This document shows positions 42,209-52,523 of a DNA stretch of 64,000 nucleotides, one piece after another. A program made the position numbers and the translations under genes. Numbering within the stretch: position 1 is the stretch's first letter; each line of letters begins with the position of its first letter. Source of the stretch: Flaviramulus basaltis (GTDB taxonomy: Bacteria > Bacteroidota > Bacteroidia > Flavobacteriales > Flavobacteriaceae). Location of the stretch: the NCBI RefSeq assembly GCF_900114265.1, contig NZ_FPKV01000001.1, positions 806,001-870,000 of the forward strand, in the 5' to 3' direction. The notes beneath the pieces were generated by a model that ran no database searches, had not been told where the DNA came from, and worked only from the letters and a program-made list of their open reading frames with translations.

Positions 42209-43819
42209 TTATTTAGAAGCTATTTGAGACGCCATAATTAAAGCGTTATAAGCGTTAACAATCTTTGAAGACTTTACTAAATCTGCAAAAGGTCTTACAT
42301 CATTAGTATCTCCACCAACAATAACTTTTGGTTTTACAGCTAAACCAGAATCCATAATAATTTGCTTTACTTGAGCAGCTGTTAATTTTGGATAATAAGA
42401 ACGAATTAAAGCAGCTACACCAGCAACAGCAGGAGCAGCCATGGAGGTGCCCCCTTTGGTATCGTATTCATTTTCTGGAGTTGTAGAATAAATTTCAGCA
42501 CCAGGTGCAAAAACATCTACATTTTTCTTTCCATAGTTTGAAAAACTAGCAATCATACTAGAACCATATTTAGGTGCAAGAGCTCCAACTCTAATATAAG
42601 TATTTGATATTTCTTCACCATTTATATTATCGTCTGGAAAATTAGGTTCTGTGTCTACATTTTCACTATCATTTCCTGCTGCATGAACAAAAACAACATC
42701 ATTTTTTCCTGCGTAAGCAATGGCATCACGAACCCAATCGCTATGTGGAGAAAAACTTTTACCAAAACTTCCATTTATTACTAAGGCTCCGTTATCTACG
42801 GCGTATCTAATTGCTAAAGCAACATCTTTATCATATTCATCGCCATTAGGTACAGTTCTAATAGGCATAATTTCAACGTTTTTTGCTACACCGTTTGCGC
42901 CTTTACCATTATTACGTTCTGCAGCTATAATACCAGCAACATGAGTGCCGTGACTTTCAGTTTTTTTAACAGGTTTTACATTACCATTACCATAAAATTT
43001 GGTAGACATATCGTTTGGATCATCACCATTTATACGACCTTTATAAGTTTTATTAAGGTTATAGTTTAATCGCTCATTAATACTTTCTAAACCCTCATTA
43101 ATTTCTTTTTTAGCATCGGCCATAGATTCTAAACCATTACTAAACATATACTGTGCCATTTGTTTAGCTTGACTAACAGCTTGATCTTCTGTTTTAATAG
43201 CATTAACATCTTCTTTTGTATAGTCTTTTTTGCCAATGTGTTTCGCAAGCACTTCATCAGCGGTAGTTATTTGCGCATAGATTTGTTCGTATTGCGTTTT
43301 TCTGCCTAACCATTTTTGATATTCAGTCTCGTATTTTGCTTGAGCTTTAGCATAATCAGGATTACTGGTGTCTCCACTTGCTAAAATTCTAACATATTCT
43401 AATTGCTCATTGTAACCATCTCCTAAAAAGTTCCAACCGTGAACATCATCAACGTAACCATTTTTGTCGTCATCTATTCCGTTATTAGGTATTTCATCTT
43501 TGTTTGTCCAAATAACATGGTTTAAATCTTCATGGTCAATATCAATACCAGAATCAATAACTGCTACTATAATTTTTTTACCTTTTTTATTTTTAATAAT
43601 TTCAGCGTAAGCTTTATCAACACTCATTCCTGGAATTGTATCTTTTACTAAATCTAGATGACCCCAATTGTGTTTTTCGGCTTCTGTTAAATCTGAAACT
43701 TTTAAAGGCGAAGAGTCAATGTTTTCAACAGGAGTTGATATAATATCCGCAGTACCTCCGCAGCCAGAAATTAAAATAGCCAAAAAAGTTGATGCTATTA
43801 ATATTTTAATTGTTTTCAT
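42209..43819 (-). CDS. S8 subtilisin-like protease with large insertion
   Basis: A 536-residue lipoprotein protease (lipobox ILISGC, Cys20). The catalytic triad is Asp89 in VAVIDSGIDIDHEDL, His290 in SHGTHVAG and Ser459 in GGTSMAAP, with the oxyanion Asn383 in HAAGNDS. About 200 residues separate Asp and His, against about 30 in subtilisin. The insertion (about 125-280) is rich in Gln, Lys, Glu and Tyr and looks helical. There is no obvious propeptide beyond the linker and no T9SS tail. It is co-transcribed with the M1 peptidase downstream and the MBL hydrolase upstream. Confidence 0.92.
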   Translation of the reverse strand: MKTIKILIASTFLAILISGCGGTADIISTPVENIDSSPLKVSDLTEAEKHNWGHLDLVKDTIPGMSVDKAYAEIIKNKKGKKIIVAVIDSGIDIDHEDLNHVIWTNKDEIPNNGIDDDKNGYVDDVHGWNFLGDGYNEQLEYVRILASGDTSNPDYAKAQAKYETEYQKWLGRKTQYEQIYAQITTADEVLAKHIGKKDYTKEDVNAIKTEDQAVSQAKQMAQYMFSNGLESMADAKKEINEGLESINERLNYNLNKTYKGRINGDDPNDMSTKFYGNGNVKPVKKTESHGTHVAGIIAAERNNGKGANGVAKNVEIMPIRTVPNGDEYDKDVALAIRYAVDNGALVINGSFGKSFSPHSDWVRDAIAYAGKNDVVFVHAAGNDSENVDTEPNFPDDNINGEEISNTYIRVGALAPKYGSSMIASFSNYGKKNVDVFAPGAEIYSTTPENEYDTKGGTSMAAPAVAGVAALIRSYYPKLTAAQVKQIIMDSGLAVKPKVIVGGDTNDVRPFADLVKSSKIVNAYNALIMASQIASK

Positions 43820-43846
43820 TGTTTATTTGAATTAGTCGTTTTTATT

Positions 43847-44707
43847 TTAATTGAAAATATCTTGAGTTGTGTATATGTTATCTAATCTTACCCCTTTTTC
43901 TGTGTTTTTAACAGTTATAATTTCGTTATGAGCATCATGTTCTAAAAATAAATAGAAATTTTTCTCTGCCGCCATATTAAGAAATTTTTCTTTTTCGTCT
44001 AATGTTAGTAGGGGTCTTGTGTCGTAACCCATAACATATGGCAATGGTAAGTGACCAACAGTTGGCAATAAATCTGCCATAAAGGCAATGGATTTACCTT
44101 TATACTGAATGATAGGAATCATTTGTTTATCGGTATGACCGTTTGCGAAAAAAATATCGAAACCTAATTCTGAATTTTTAAGTAAATCTTGTTCTGGAAG
44201 TGAAGTAAATTTTAATTGACCACTTTCTTCCATTGGAATAATGTTTTCTTTTAAAAATGATGCTTTTTCACGTTTATTAGGTTGAGTAGCCCATAACCAG
44301 TGATTTTTATTACTCCAAAAGTGTGCATTTTTAAAAGCGGTTTCGTAGTCTGTTTTATCTTTATTCCATTGAATACTTCCGCCACAATGATCGAAATGTA
44401 AATGCGTCATAAAAACATCTGTAATATCATCACGATGAAATCCATGAGCTTTAAGCGAACTATCTAAACTAAAATCTCCCCAAAGATGATAATAACCAAA
44501 AAATTTATCAGATTGCTTATTACCCATACCATTATCTATTAATATAAGTCTATCGCCGTCTTCAATAAGTAAACAACGGGTAGTAAGTTCAATCATATTG
44601 TTGGCATCAGCCGGATTGCTCTTTTGCCATATAGTTTTAGGAACCACGCCAAACATAGCGCCACCATCAAGTTTTAGGTTTCCAGCATTAATAGGATATA
44701 AATTCAT
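43847..44707 (-). CDS. MBL-fold metallo-hydrolase
   Basis: A 286-residue cytoplasmic metallo-beta-lactamase-fold enzyme. The first metal motif THLHFDHCGG gives His102, His104, Asp106 and His107. Later metal ligands lie in FANGHTDKQMIPI and LEHDAH. Relatives include lactonases and other hydrolases acting on esters or thioesters; the substrate is not identifiable. There is no signal peptide, unlike its operon partners. It lies 27 bases upstream of the S8 protease gene on the same strand, 54 bases after the SulP gene. Confidence 0.85.
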   Translation of the reverse strand: MNLYPINAGNLKLDGGAMFGVVPKTIWQKSNPADANNMIELTTRCLLIEDGDRLILIDNGMGNKQSDKFFGYYHLWGDFSLDSSLKAHGFHRDDITDVFMTHLHFDHCGGSIQWNKDKTDYETAFKNAHFWSNKNHWLWATQPNKREKASFLKENIIPMEESGQLKFTSLPEQDLLKNSELGFDIFFANGHTDKQMIPIIQYKGKSIAFMADLLPTVGHLPLPYVMGYDTRPLLTLDEKEKFLNMAAEKNFYLFLEHDAHNEIITVKNTEKGVRLDNIYTTQDIFN

Positions 44708-44761
44708 AGGGATGTAAAATTAAGAAATCTATTGTTAATCCCTAAAAACGTTAAGAATATA

Positions 44762-46957
44762 TTATGAAATAACTTCTTTTAATCGTTTTCCAAAATCAAA
44801 CAAAGTTTTTATTTCTTGTATGCTCGCTAAACGTTCTTTACCAAAAACAAGCAAAGCATTACCATTAGATTCAACATGATAATAAGGGTTGCTTTCAAAA
44901 AAGCGCGTGACATCATCATTAAAAAATTCAGCAATTCCCGCTTCATTATCACCTAATAAATAAAAGCGTTTAGAAAAATCATCATGATCTTCAATAGGAA
45001 TATCTTTAAACCCGGCAATAGCGTATACTTTCTCTAAAAAGCCCTCTCTATCTAATGTGAATTCTGGAATGACATAGTTAAAATCGATATGAAGCATAGT
45101 AGATCTAATGACCTCTTTTGCTATAAATTCACCTTCAGAAAACTCAATATCAAATAATTTTATACTATTATCTTTTAAAGCTAATTCGTTATAAACGTGA
45201 TTGATTTTTTTTGTACTGAAAAATAAAAAGTTATTTAAAAATGATAAGTTCTTATTTTTTTTAGAACTGTAATTTAAATTATAGTCTTTTGCCAGCCCCT
45301 CCATACTTGTTTGGCGGCGTGTAAGACTATTTTTTATAATTTTTGGAACTGCTAACAAACGTCTTGAAGCAAATGGGTGTTTAGAATCCGTATCGTGCAT
45401 ATCTAAGCCAATGACTTCAAAATTCCCTCCTCGTTTTGCAAATAACTCTTGATAACTATTAATATTTTCTAGTACAGTATCATCAACAAATTCACACATT
45501 GAAAAATCTACAATAACATCTTTATTTTCAGGAATGGCATCTAAATGTTGTTTTAGTCTGAAGTAATTTAAAAAGCTACAAAAATGCTTTACACTTACAT
45601 AAAAATTATTTTTGCCATCTTGTTCTTTAAACATTAAAATGTTTGGTTTTAAAACATTTCTTAAAAACAATCCTGCGCTTTTATTTATAATAATATGAAT
45701 AATTAAAGTTGCAAAAACGCCAGCTAAAATTCCAGTAATTAACCCTATTTTTAAAGTCACAATAAGGGTAACAAAGAAAATTATGAGCTGTTCCTTTCCT
45801 ATTGAAAACATTTTTGTAATGACATTTGGAGACGCTAATTTATAACCTGTATATACTAAAATAGCCATTAAAGCAGGAAGTGGTATTCGTGTTAATTGTG
45901 TACTAAAAAACACAATAAATACGACTAAAAATATAGCGTGAAAAAAATTAGAAGAACGGTTACTAGCACCATTATTTACATTTACAGAACTACGTGCAAT
46001 TACTGTTACAACATTTAAACCACCTAAAAAACCACTACCAACAGTAGCTAAACCAAGAGCTTTAAGATCTTTGTTTACATTAGAACGTCTTTTTTCTGGG
46101 TCTAGTTTATCAACAGCTTTAATACTTAAAAGAGATTCAATACTAGATATTAGTGTTAATGCTAATACGCTTCCAAAAAAGGAAAAACTCCAGATACTAC
46201 TAAAATCTGGTCGAGGTAATTCTGCTATAATTTGATGAATTGAAGGAATGCCTGAAATCATATATTCCTTAGCAATAGGGTTGGCTTCGTGTAATCCTAT
46301 TTCAAAATAATAACTAAATCCTATAGATAAAATAACAATCCACATTGGAGCAGGAATTAGCTGTAAATATTTGTTTCTAATTTTCGAATAGAAAAACATA
46401 ATAGTTAAACTTATTACACCTGCTGATGCCGCATAAATTAAACCTTCGGTTCCGTAATGAAAAGCATCATTAATGGTATGTGGAATTTCTAAAAGATAAT
46501 CTACAGTATCTTCTCTATTTATTTTGTGCGCTAGCATAATATGAAACTGTTTTCCTAAAATAATTAATCCAATAGCAGCTAACATACCTTGAATAGCGGA
46601 GGAAGGAAAAAAATTGGCAAGTGTACCCATTCTAAAAAAGCCTAATAGCATAAGCAATACACCAGAGCATATAATAGCCACATAAGCACTTTCCAAGCCT
46701 AATGTTGTAATAGCAATTAAAAGCACACCTACTAAACCGTTTCCTGGACCAGCAATAGTAACATGGCTGCCACCTAAAATAGAAACCACAATACCACCAA
46801 CTATAGCTGCAATAACACCAGAAATCGCAGGCGCATCACTTGCCATAGCAAGTCCTAAACCAAGAGGTAATGCAATAAGACTAACCACAAAACCAGAAAA
46901 CATGTTTTTAGGCAAGGATTTAAAAAAACTTTTTATGTTATTTTTTTTCGGACTCAT
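44762..46957 (-). CDS. SulP-family anion transporter with STAS domain and C-terminal extension
   Basis: A 731-residue inner-membrane anion transporter. About 12-14 transmembrane helices span to about residue 420, starting FFKSLPKNMFSGFVVSLIALPLGLGLAMASDAP, the conserved SulP N-terminus. A STAS-like region follows (about 440-540, VIVDFSMCEFVDDTVLENI). Beyond it about 170 residues form an extra domain not part of the basic SulP design. Substrates in the family include sulfate and bicarbonate; this one cannot be assigned. Its ATG overlaps the USP stop by 4 bases, and it is divergent from the Na+/H+ antiporter. Confidence 0.88.
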   Translation of the reverse strand: MSPKKNNIKSFFKSLPKNMFSGFVVSLIALPLGLGLAMASDAPAISGVIAAIVGGIVVSILGGSHVTIAGPGNGLVGVLLIAITTLGLESAYVAIICSGVLLMLLGFFRMGTLANFFPSSAIQGMLAAIGLIILGKQFHIMLAHKINREDTVDYLLEIPHTINDAFHYGTEGLIYAASAGVISLTIMFFYSKIRNKYLQLIPAPMWIVILSIGFSYYFEIGLHEANPIAKEYMISGIPSIHQIIAELPRPDFSSIWSFSFFGSVLALTLISSIESLLSIKAVDKLDPEKRRSNVNKDLKALGLATVGSGFLGGLNVVTVIARSSVNVNNGASNRSSNFFHAIFLVVFIVFFSTQLTRIPLPALMAILVYTGYKLASPNVITKMFSIGKEQLIIFFVTLIVTLKIGLITGILAGVFATLIIHIIINKSAGLFLRNVLKPNILMFKEQDGKNNFYVSVKHFCSFLNYFRLKQHLDAIPENKDVIVDFSMCEFVDDTVLENINSYQELFAKRGGNFEVIGLDMHDTDSKHPFASRRLLAVPKIIKNSLTRRQTSMEGLAKDYNLNYSSKKNKNLSFLNNFLFFSTKKINHVYNELALKDNSIKLFDIEFSEGEFIAKEVIRSTMLHIDFNYVIPEFTLDREGFLEKVYAIAGFKDIPIEDHDDFSKRFYLLGDNEAGIAEFFNDDVTRFFESNPYYHVESNGNALLVFGKERLASIQEIKTLFDFGKRLKEVIS

Positions 46958-47802
46958 TGCAGAATTAGCACATCGGTTGGTAATTCGGTTAAAATATGTT
47001 CTATATCATGTGGAAACAATCTATCCCAAAAAGTCATTTTTCTGGGAGCATTCATCACTAATAAATCGGCACGAGTAATTTGAGCGTAATGCCCAATAGA
47101 ATAACCTTGTTTACCAAAAATGGGCTGTAACTTTATAATTTTATTTTTTGTGTATTCTTCAGGAATATGACTAATAATCTCTTTTATTCTAGAATTCTCT
47201 CTTAGTTTAATACGCTCTTTCATTATCGTTGCTCTTCTAAGAGATTTGTCATCATCAACTTTTACTGAAATTTCATCTCTTTTAATTTCTTCAACAATAG
47301 TTATTTTTTCAGCTTTAAGCTTATTAGCAACATAAAAGGCCGATGTAATAGTTTGCTCTGTTCGGGGATCTTTTAAACCATTTACCACTATGTGTTGACA
47401 CGGATTACGTTCCACGGAAGGTTTAATTAGCAATAAAATAGAGCATTTTGCTTGACGTGTAATTTTTCTAGCAATGGAGCCTACATAATATTTTAAAAAG
47501 CGTTCTCTTTGTACAGCCCCGAGAATTAATAAATCTATTTTTTTTTCTTCAGAAGTTGATAAAATAACATCTACTGGTTCTCCAGGTTTAAAAACGACTT
47601 CATAATCTAGATTATCTTTTTCAAAGCTTTTAAGAATAACGCTAAGCACATTTATTTTGTCTTCTGAAGCTTCACCTACATGAATTAAAAATAATTTGGA
47701 GCTGAAAAAAACAGATAGTCTAGCCGCCTCAAAAAGATTTGCTTTTAAGTTGGGTGAATACGCGATTCCAATTCCTATGCTTTTAAAAGGTTTTAATGCC
47801 AA
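46954..47802 (-). CDS. Universal stress protein, likely tandem UspA
   Basis: A 282-residue protein beginning ALKPFKSIGIGIAYSPNLKANLFEAARL, with LLILGAVQRERFLKYYVGSIARKI as the UspA nucleotide-loop region and a second, weaker UspA-like half (about 140-282). UspA proteins bind ATP or signal under stress. The start appears to be TTG (47802): the only codons between it and the upstream in-frame TAG are not usual starts. The SulP ATG overlaps its stop by 4 bases, so the two are translationally coupled. Confidence 0.85.
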   Translation of the reverse strand: MALKPFKSIGIGIAYSPNLKANLFEAARLSVFFSSKLFLIHVGEASEDKINVLSVILKSFEKDNLDYEVVFKPGEPVDVILSTSEEKKIDLLILGAVQRERFLKYYVGSIARKITRQAKCSILLLIKPSVERNPCQHIVVNGLKDPRTEQTITSAFYVANKLKAEKITIVEEIKRDEISVKVDDDKSLRRATIMKERIKLRENSRIKEIISHIPEEYTKNKIIKLQPIFGKQGYSIGHYAQITRADLLVMNAPRKMTFWDRLFPHDIEHILTELPTDVLILQ

Positions 47803-48007
47803 TTTTATTATTATTTTTAGCTAAAAGGTGAAAGATAGTATTTTTTAAAAACATCAAACCAACTTAATTATAACAATCATTCAATTTTTATATTAAAAGT
47901 TGAATATAATTAATGCAGGTTACATCTTACAAAAACTAATAAAATATAATCAGATTAAATTATCTGTTTTTACTTAATTTAGTGATTTTTATATAAAATT
48001 TTAAGGT

Positions 48008-49843
48008 ATGTTAGAATTAGGAGGCATCATTATTTTAGGAATATTGGCACAGTGGGTTGCTTGGAAATTCAAGATTCCAGCTATTTTGCCATTGATATTA
48101 ATTGGTTTATTAGTTGGACCAGTTGCTGCCGAGTTTTTATCTGCAGATGGCACAAAATGGATTGAACCCATTTGGAATGGGGAAGAAGGTCTATTTCCTG
48201 GTCAAAGTCTTTTTTATTTTGTATCGCTCGCCATTAGTATTATTCTTTTTGAGGGCGGACTAACCTTACGAACTAATGAAATAAAAAATGTGGGACCAAT
48301 TATTACAAAACTTATTACTATTGGCTCTCTTGTTACATTTTTTGGAGCTGCTCTTGCCGCACATTTTGTGTTTTATTTAAGTTGGGAAATATCGTATTTG
48401 TTTTCGGCTCTTATAATAGTAACTGGACCTACGGTAATTACTCCAATTTTAAGAAACATTCCATTAAAAAAAGACGTTTCTGCTGTTTTAAAGTGGGAAG
48501 GTATTTTAATAGACCCAATAGGTGCATTAGTAGCGGTATTGGTTTTTGAATTTATAAGTGTTGGTGCAGGAGGAGAGTTTACTAAAACCGCTCTTATTGA
48601 GTTTGGAAAAATTGTTTTATTTGGCTCTACATTTGGGTTTACTTTTGCCCACGCTCTTAATTTTTTTATTAATAAAAAGTGGGTGCCTCACTATCTTTTA
48701 AATGTATTTGCACTGGCTGCAGTATTGGGTGTTTTTATTTTGTCTGATAGTTTTGCTCATGAATCTGGATTACTTGCAGTTGTTGTTATGGGTATGGTAT
48801 TAGGAAATTCAAACTCGCCATATTTAAAGGAACTACTTTATTTTAAGGAATCTTTAAGTGTGTTGCTTATATCTATTTTATTCATTTTGCTTGCTGCAAA
48901 TATTAACATTGAAGATCTTTTATTAATTTATAATTGGAATGCGGTTATATTATTTGCTTTAGTGGTGTTTTTAATTCGTCCATTAGGTGTTTTTTTAAGC
49001 ACATATGGGTCTAAATTAAAACTTAAAGAAAAACTTTTTATTAGTTGGGTAGGACCACGCGGTATTGTTGCCGCAGGTATCGCTTCATTATTTGGTTTAA
49101 CGCTTGCAGATAAGGGTGTTGTAGATGCTAAATATATTACACCGTTAGTGTTTATGATTGTTTTAGGCACCGTGTTATTAAATGCAACTACAGCTCGTTT
49201 ATTTGCGAAGTTAGTTGGGGTTTTTCTTGAAAAATCTGGAGGTATTTTAATTGTTGGTGCTTCTAAGGTTTCAAGGTTATTAGGGCATTATCTTGAAACT
49301 AATGGCAGGCATGTGGTACTTATTGACAGCAATGAAAGCAATATTAGAAAAGCAAAAGAATTAGGTTTAGAGGCTATAATAACTAATATTTATTCGGATA
49401 CTTTAATGGATAATATTGAGTTGAGCGATGTAGGCTATTTAATGGCATTAACAGGAAATGAAGATATTAATAAATACGCTATTAGTAAATTTAGCAAGCA
49501 GTTTGGTGAAAACGGATCTTTTAGATTAGTTACAACTCAAGAAATGTTAAATGAAAACGACAACCCAAAAGAAGGTTTGTTTTCACATACAGATGATTTT
49601 AGTTCTTTAATAGAACTAACAGGAAGGCATCCTTCTATTCAAGAAATAGACTTGGTTGACAAAGAGCATTATGATGATTTAATTAAAATAACTAATAAGG
49701 ATAAAGACATTATCCCTTTGTTTATAAAAGACACAGAAGGAGAACTCCATATTATTTCTTCGTATAACTTAGATGTAGATAAAATTGAAAAAGGTTATCA
49801 ATTAGTGTATTTAGGAAAACCTTTTGATGTTGAAAAGGTATAA
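48008..49843 (+). CDS. NhaP-type Na+/H+ antiporter with TrkA-N domain
   Basis: A 611-residue cation:proton antiporter of the CPA1 group. About 12 transmembrane helices run to about residue 400, with LIVTGPTVITPILR and EGILIDPIGALVAVLVFEF, the conserved ion-binding region with its Asp. A cytoplasmic Rossmann-like TrkA-N domain (about 405-500, GGILIVGASKVSRLLGHYL) follows, then a short C-terminal RCK-like part. Probably pH or ion homeostasis by Na+ or K+ efflux. It is divergent from the USP-SulP operon, with 205 bases between them, and ends in a bidirectional terminator. Confidence 0.92.
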   Translation: MLELGGIIILGILAQWVAWKFKIPAILPLILIGLLVGPVAAEFLSADGTKWIEPIWNGEEGLFPGQSLFYFVSLAISIILFEGGLTLRTNEIKNVGPIITKLITIGSLVTFFGAALAAHFVFYLSWEISYLFSALIIVTGPTVITPILRNIPLKKDVSAVLKWEGILIDPIGALVAVLVFEFISVGAGGEFTKTALIEFGKIVLFGSTFGFTFAHALNFFINKKWVPHYLLNVFALAAVLGVFILSDSFAHESGLLAVVVMGMVLGNSNSPYLKELLYFKESLSVLLISILFILLAANINIEDLLLIYNWNAVILFALVVFLIRPLGVFLSTYGSKLKLKEKLFISWVGPRGIVAAGIASLFGLTLADKGVVDAKYITPLVFMIVLGTVLLNATTARLFAKLVGVFLEKSGGILIVGASKVSRLLGHYLETNGRHVVLIDSNESNIRKAKELGLEAIITNIYSDTLMDNIELSDVGYLMALTGNEDINKYAISKFSKQFGENGSFRLVTTQEMLNENDNPKEGLFSHTDDFSSLIELTGRHPSIQEIDLVDKEHYDDLIKITNKDKDIIPLFIKDTEGELHIISSYNLDVDKIEKGYQLVYLGKPFDVEKV

Positions 49844-49864
49844 TTAATCTATTTTAACATATAA

Positions 49865-49900
49865 AAAAGCCTCTCATTAATTCTTTAAGGAGAGGCTTTT
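49865..49900. terminator. Bidirectional terminator, antiporter / GH31
   Basis: AAAAGCCTCTC (49865-49875) pairs with GAGAGGCTTTT (49890-49900) with a 14-base loop. It separates the convergent antiporter and alpha-glucosidase genes. Confidence 0.85.
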
Positions 49901-49924
49901 AAATTATTCAGCTTTTTAATTAAA

Positions 49925-52327
49925 TTACTTACCCATAATTTGAAGGTTTGTAAACTCTTTTGTGACTACAAGTGAGTTATTATTAAAACTTAAATCTTTT
50001 AAATCAACCTCCTCGTTATCAACTTTTATGCTATCAACTTCAAAAGGCAAACCAAATAAATTAATATTAAACATTTCATATGGAGTAATATATTTACCCG
50101 TTTTATGAATTCTGATAATTAATTTGTTTTCAGAACCTACTAAGTTAAATTTCAATAAACTGTAGCGTCCTTTTGTATAATCATAACCATCATTAGCGTC
50201 TTCGTATAATTCAGAATCTTCTTTTCCGTTTTTATAATAAACATCAAGAGAAACTTCGGTAATTTCTTTTTCGCCAACGTACTGTTGTATTGGATATTTA
50301 GGAATGATTGCACCTTCTTTAATAAAAATTGGCATACTGTCTAGATCTGCATCTACCCAAGATTCTTGACCGCCTTCTACAACTGTTTTGTCCCAGAAAT
50401 TGTACCATTTTCCTATAGGAAAATACATCCTTCTTCCTTTTTGATTTGGACCTGTTATAGGACAAGCTAATATTTTTTCACCAAAAATAAACTCGTCATT
50501 TCTGTAGTGCGTATGTAAATCTGCTTGATCGAATAAAACCAATGATTTTAATATTGGCACACCTTCTCCAACATATCTCCAAAAGGCAGTATATAGATAA
50601 GGCAATAATTGATATCTTAATTCAATAAACTTTCTAACAACATTTGTAATGTTTTCTCCAAATGCCCATGGTTCTTGATCACCATGATCTCCAGAGGAAT
50701 GTGTTCTACAAAACGGATGAAAAATACCTAATTGTATCCAACGCGCATATAATTCGCCGTTTGGTTGTTCTGCAAATCCACCAATATCAGATCCTATAAA
50801 TGAAAACCCAGACATACACATACGTTGTGCTTGTATATTTGCTATTGTTAAATGATCCCAAGTAGCAATATTATCTCCAGTCCAACTAGATGTATAGCGT
50901 TGTGTACCAGAATATGCTGCCCTTGTAATAACAAATGGTCTTTTAGGATAAGAGAATTTTTTTAAACCTTGATAGGTAGCACGCGCCATTTGCATGCCAT
51001 AAATGTTATGTGCTTTTCTATGGCTAGAGAAATTTCCATCGTAATTATGTCTTACATCATCAGGGAAAGATTTTCCCGGAACATCCATTACGGCAGGTTC
51101 ATTCATATCATTCCATACACCCTTAACACCAATTTCTTCAACTAACTCTTGAAACAAATTAGACCACCAATCTCTAACTTCTGGATTTGTGAAATCTGGG
51201 AAATAACACTCACCAGGCCACACTTTTCCTTTCATGTAAGGACCGTCTGCACGTTTACAGAAATAATTTTTTTCTAAGCCCTCTTTAAATATTGAATAGT
51301 CCATGTCTATTTTAATACCTGGATCAATAATAACAATAGTTTTAAAACCATCATCAGCTAATTCCTTAACCATTCTTTTTGGATCTGGAAAGTATTGTTT
51401 GTTCCATGTAAAACATCTAAAGCCTTCCATGTAATCTATATCCAAATAGATGGCATCACATGGTATTTTTAAATCTCGGAATTTTTTTGTTATCTCCTTT
51501 ACGTTGGATTCTGGGTAGTAACTCCATTTACATTGGTGATACCCCAAAGTCCAAAGCGCTGGCATTTCGTGCGGTTTTCCTGTTAAATCGGTATAGTTTG
51601 CAACAACTTCAGACATTTCAGGACCATAAATGAAATAATAATTCATTTCGCCACCATGTGCCCAGAAACTTGTTATGTTACGACGTTCGCTACAAAAATC
51701 GAAAAAAGAACGGAAGGTGTTATCAAAAAATATTCCGTAAGATCTTTTACTGTGTAATCCTGTATAAAAGGGAATAGCCTTATAAATTGGGTCGGTACCT
51801 CTTCCATAAGCGTAAGAATCTGTTACCCAATTTTCAAAACGCTTGCCTTTTAAGTTATTGTCTACCGGCTTATCACCTAAACCATAATAACTTTCTCCAG
51901 GTTGAGCAATTTTAGACATTTTAACAACATCTCCACCATGTTCATAACTTTCTTCCCAGTGAAACCCTAATTCATCTTCACAAAGCAGAGACTTATCTTT
52001 AGCGTCAAAAATGGATGTACGTAGATCTAGTTTTGAAACATGACAAATTAGTTTTGCTGTTGTGATTATATATTGTTTTTCATTTTCAGTGACCTCAAGA
52101 TGGTTATAACCTCTACTTGCATATTTTGTTATAGCATAAGAAAAATCGTTTTCAAAAATACCAGTTGTAGTATATCGAAAGCGAAGCACGCTATCACGAC
52201 GAATAGTAACCTCTAGTATAACGCCATTTTCACTAGTGAAAGAAAGGACATTTAGGTTTTTCTCGTATTTGACTATTTTTGAAGGAAATAGGTTTCCTTT
52301 ATATTCTAATTCGGTATTTAATATCAT
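49925..52327 (-). CDS. Glycoside hydrolase family 31 alpha-glucosidase
   Basis: An 800-residue retaining glycosidase. The nucleophile is Asp407 in WNDMNEP and the general acid/base Asp485 in WTGDNIATW. An N-terminal beta-sandwich (about 1-235) and C-terminal beta domains are typical of the family. There is no signal peptide, so it is probably cytoplasmic. It likely releases glucose from alpha-1,4 or alpha-1,6 oligosaccharides. It is the last gene of the glucan cluster, 196 bases after glgB, on the same strand. It could work with glucan made by the cluster, but substrate and role are inferred. Confidence 0.93.
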   Translation of the reverse strand: MILNTELEYKGNLFPSKIVKYEKNLNVLSFTSENGVILEVTIRRDSVLRFRYTTTGIFENDFSYAITKYASRGYNHLEVTENEKQYIITTAKLICHVSKLDLRTSIFDAKDKSLLCEDELGFHWEESYEHGGDVVKMSKIAQPGESYYGLGDKPVDNNLKGKRFENWVTDSYAYGRGTDPIYKAIPFYTGLHSKRSYGIFFDNTFRSFFDFCSERRNITSFWAHGGEMNYYFIYGPEMSEVVANYTDLTGKPHEMPALWTLGYHQCKWSYYPESNVKEITKKFRDLKIPCDAIYLDIDYMEGFRCFTWNKQYFPDPKRMVKELADDGFKTIVIIDPGIKIDMDYSIFKEGLEKNYFCKRADGPYMKGKVWPGECYFPDFTNPEVRDWWSNLFQELVEEIGVKGVWNDMNEPAVMDVPGKSFPDDVRHNYDGNFSSHRKAHNIYGMQMARATYQGLKKFSYPKRPFVITRAAYSGTQRYTSSWTGDNIATWDHLTIANIQAQRMCMSGFSFIGSDIGGFAEQPNGELYARWIQLGIFHPFCRTHSSGDHGDQEPWAFGENITNVVRKFIELRYQLLPYLYTAFWRYVGEGVPILKSLVLFDQADLHTHYRNDEFIFGEKILACPITGPNQKGRRMYFPIGKWYNFWDKTVVEGGQESWVDADLDSMPIFIKEGAIIPKYPIQQYVGEKEITEVSLDVYYKNGKEDSELYEDANDGYDYTKGRYSLLKFNLVGSENKLIIRIHKTGKYITPYEMFNINLFGLPFEVDSIKVDNEEVDLKDLSFNNNSLVVTKEFTNLQIMGK

Positions 52328-52523
52328 ATTATAGGCATATATATTAATTGACTAAAATACTAAAATTAACAGTTCTCATTCGCTTCTTTTTATTAAAAAA
52401 AGGAGGCAAAAATTATATAAAACATAATTAATGAGTTGATAAATCTCTAAAATCTTAACAAGTTACAAATCAACAGGTTTTTGCGTTTTTAAAACGATTA
52501 TTTTATTGAATGAATTGTAAATT

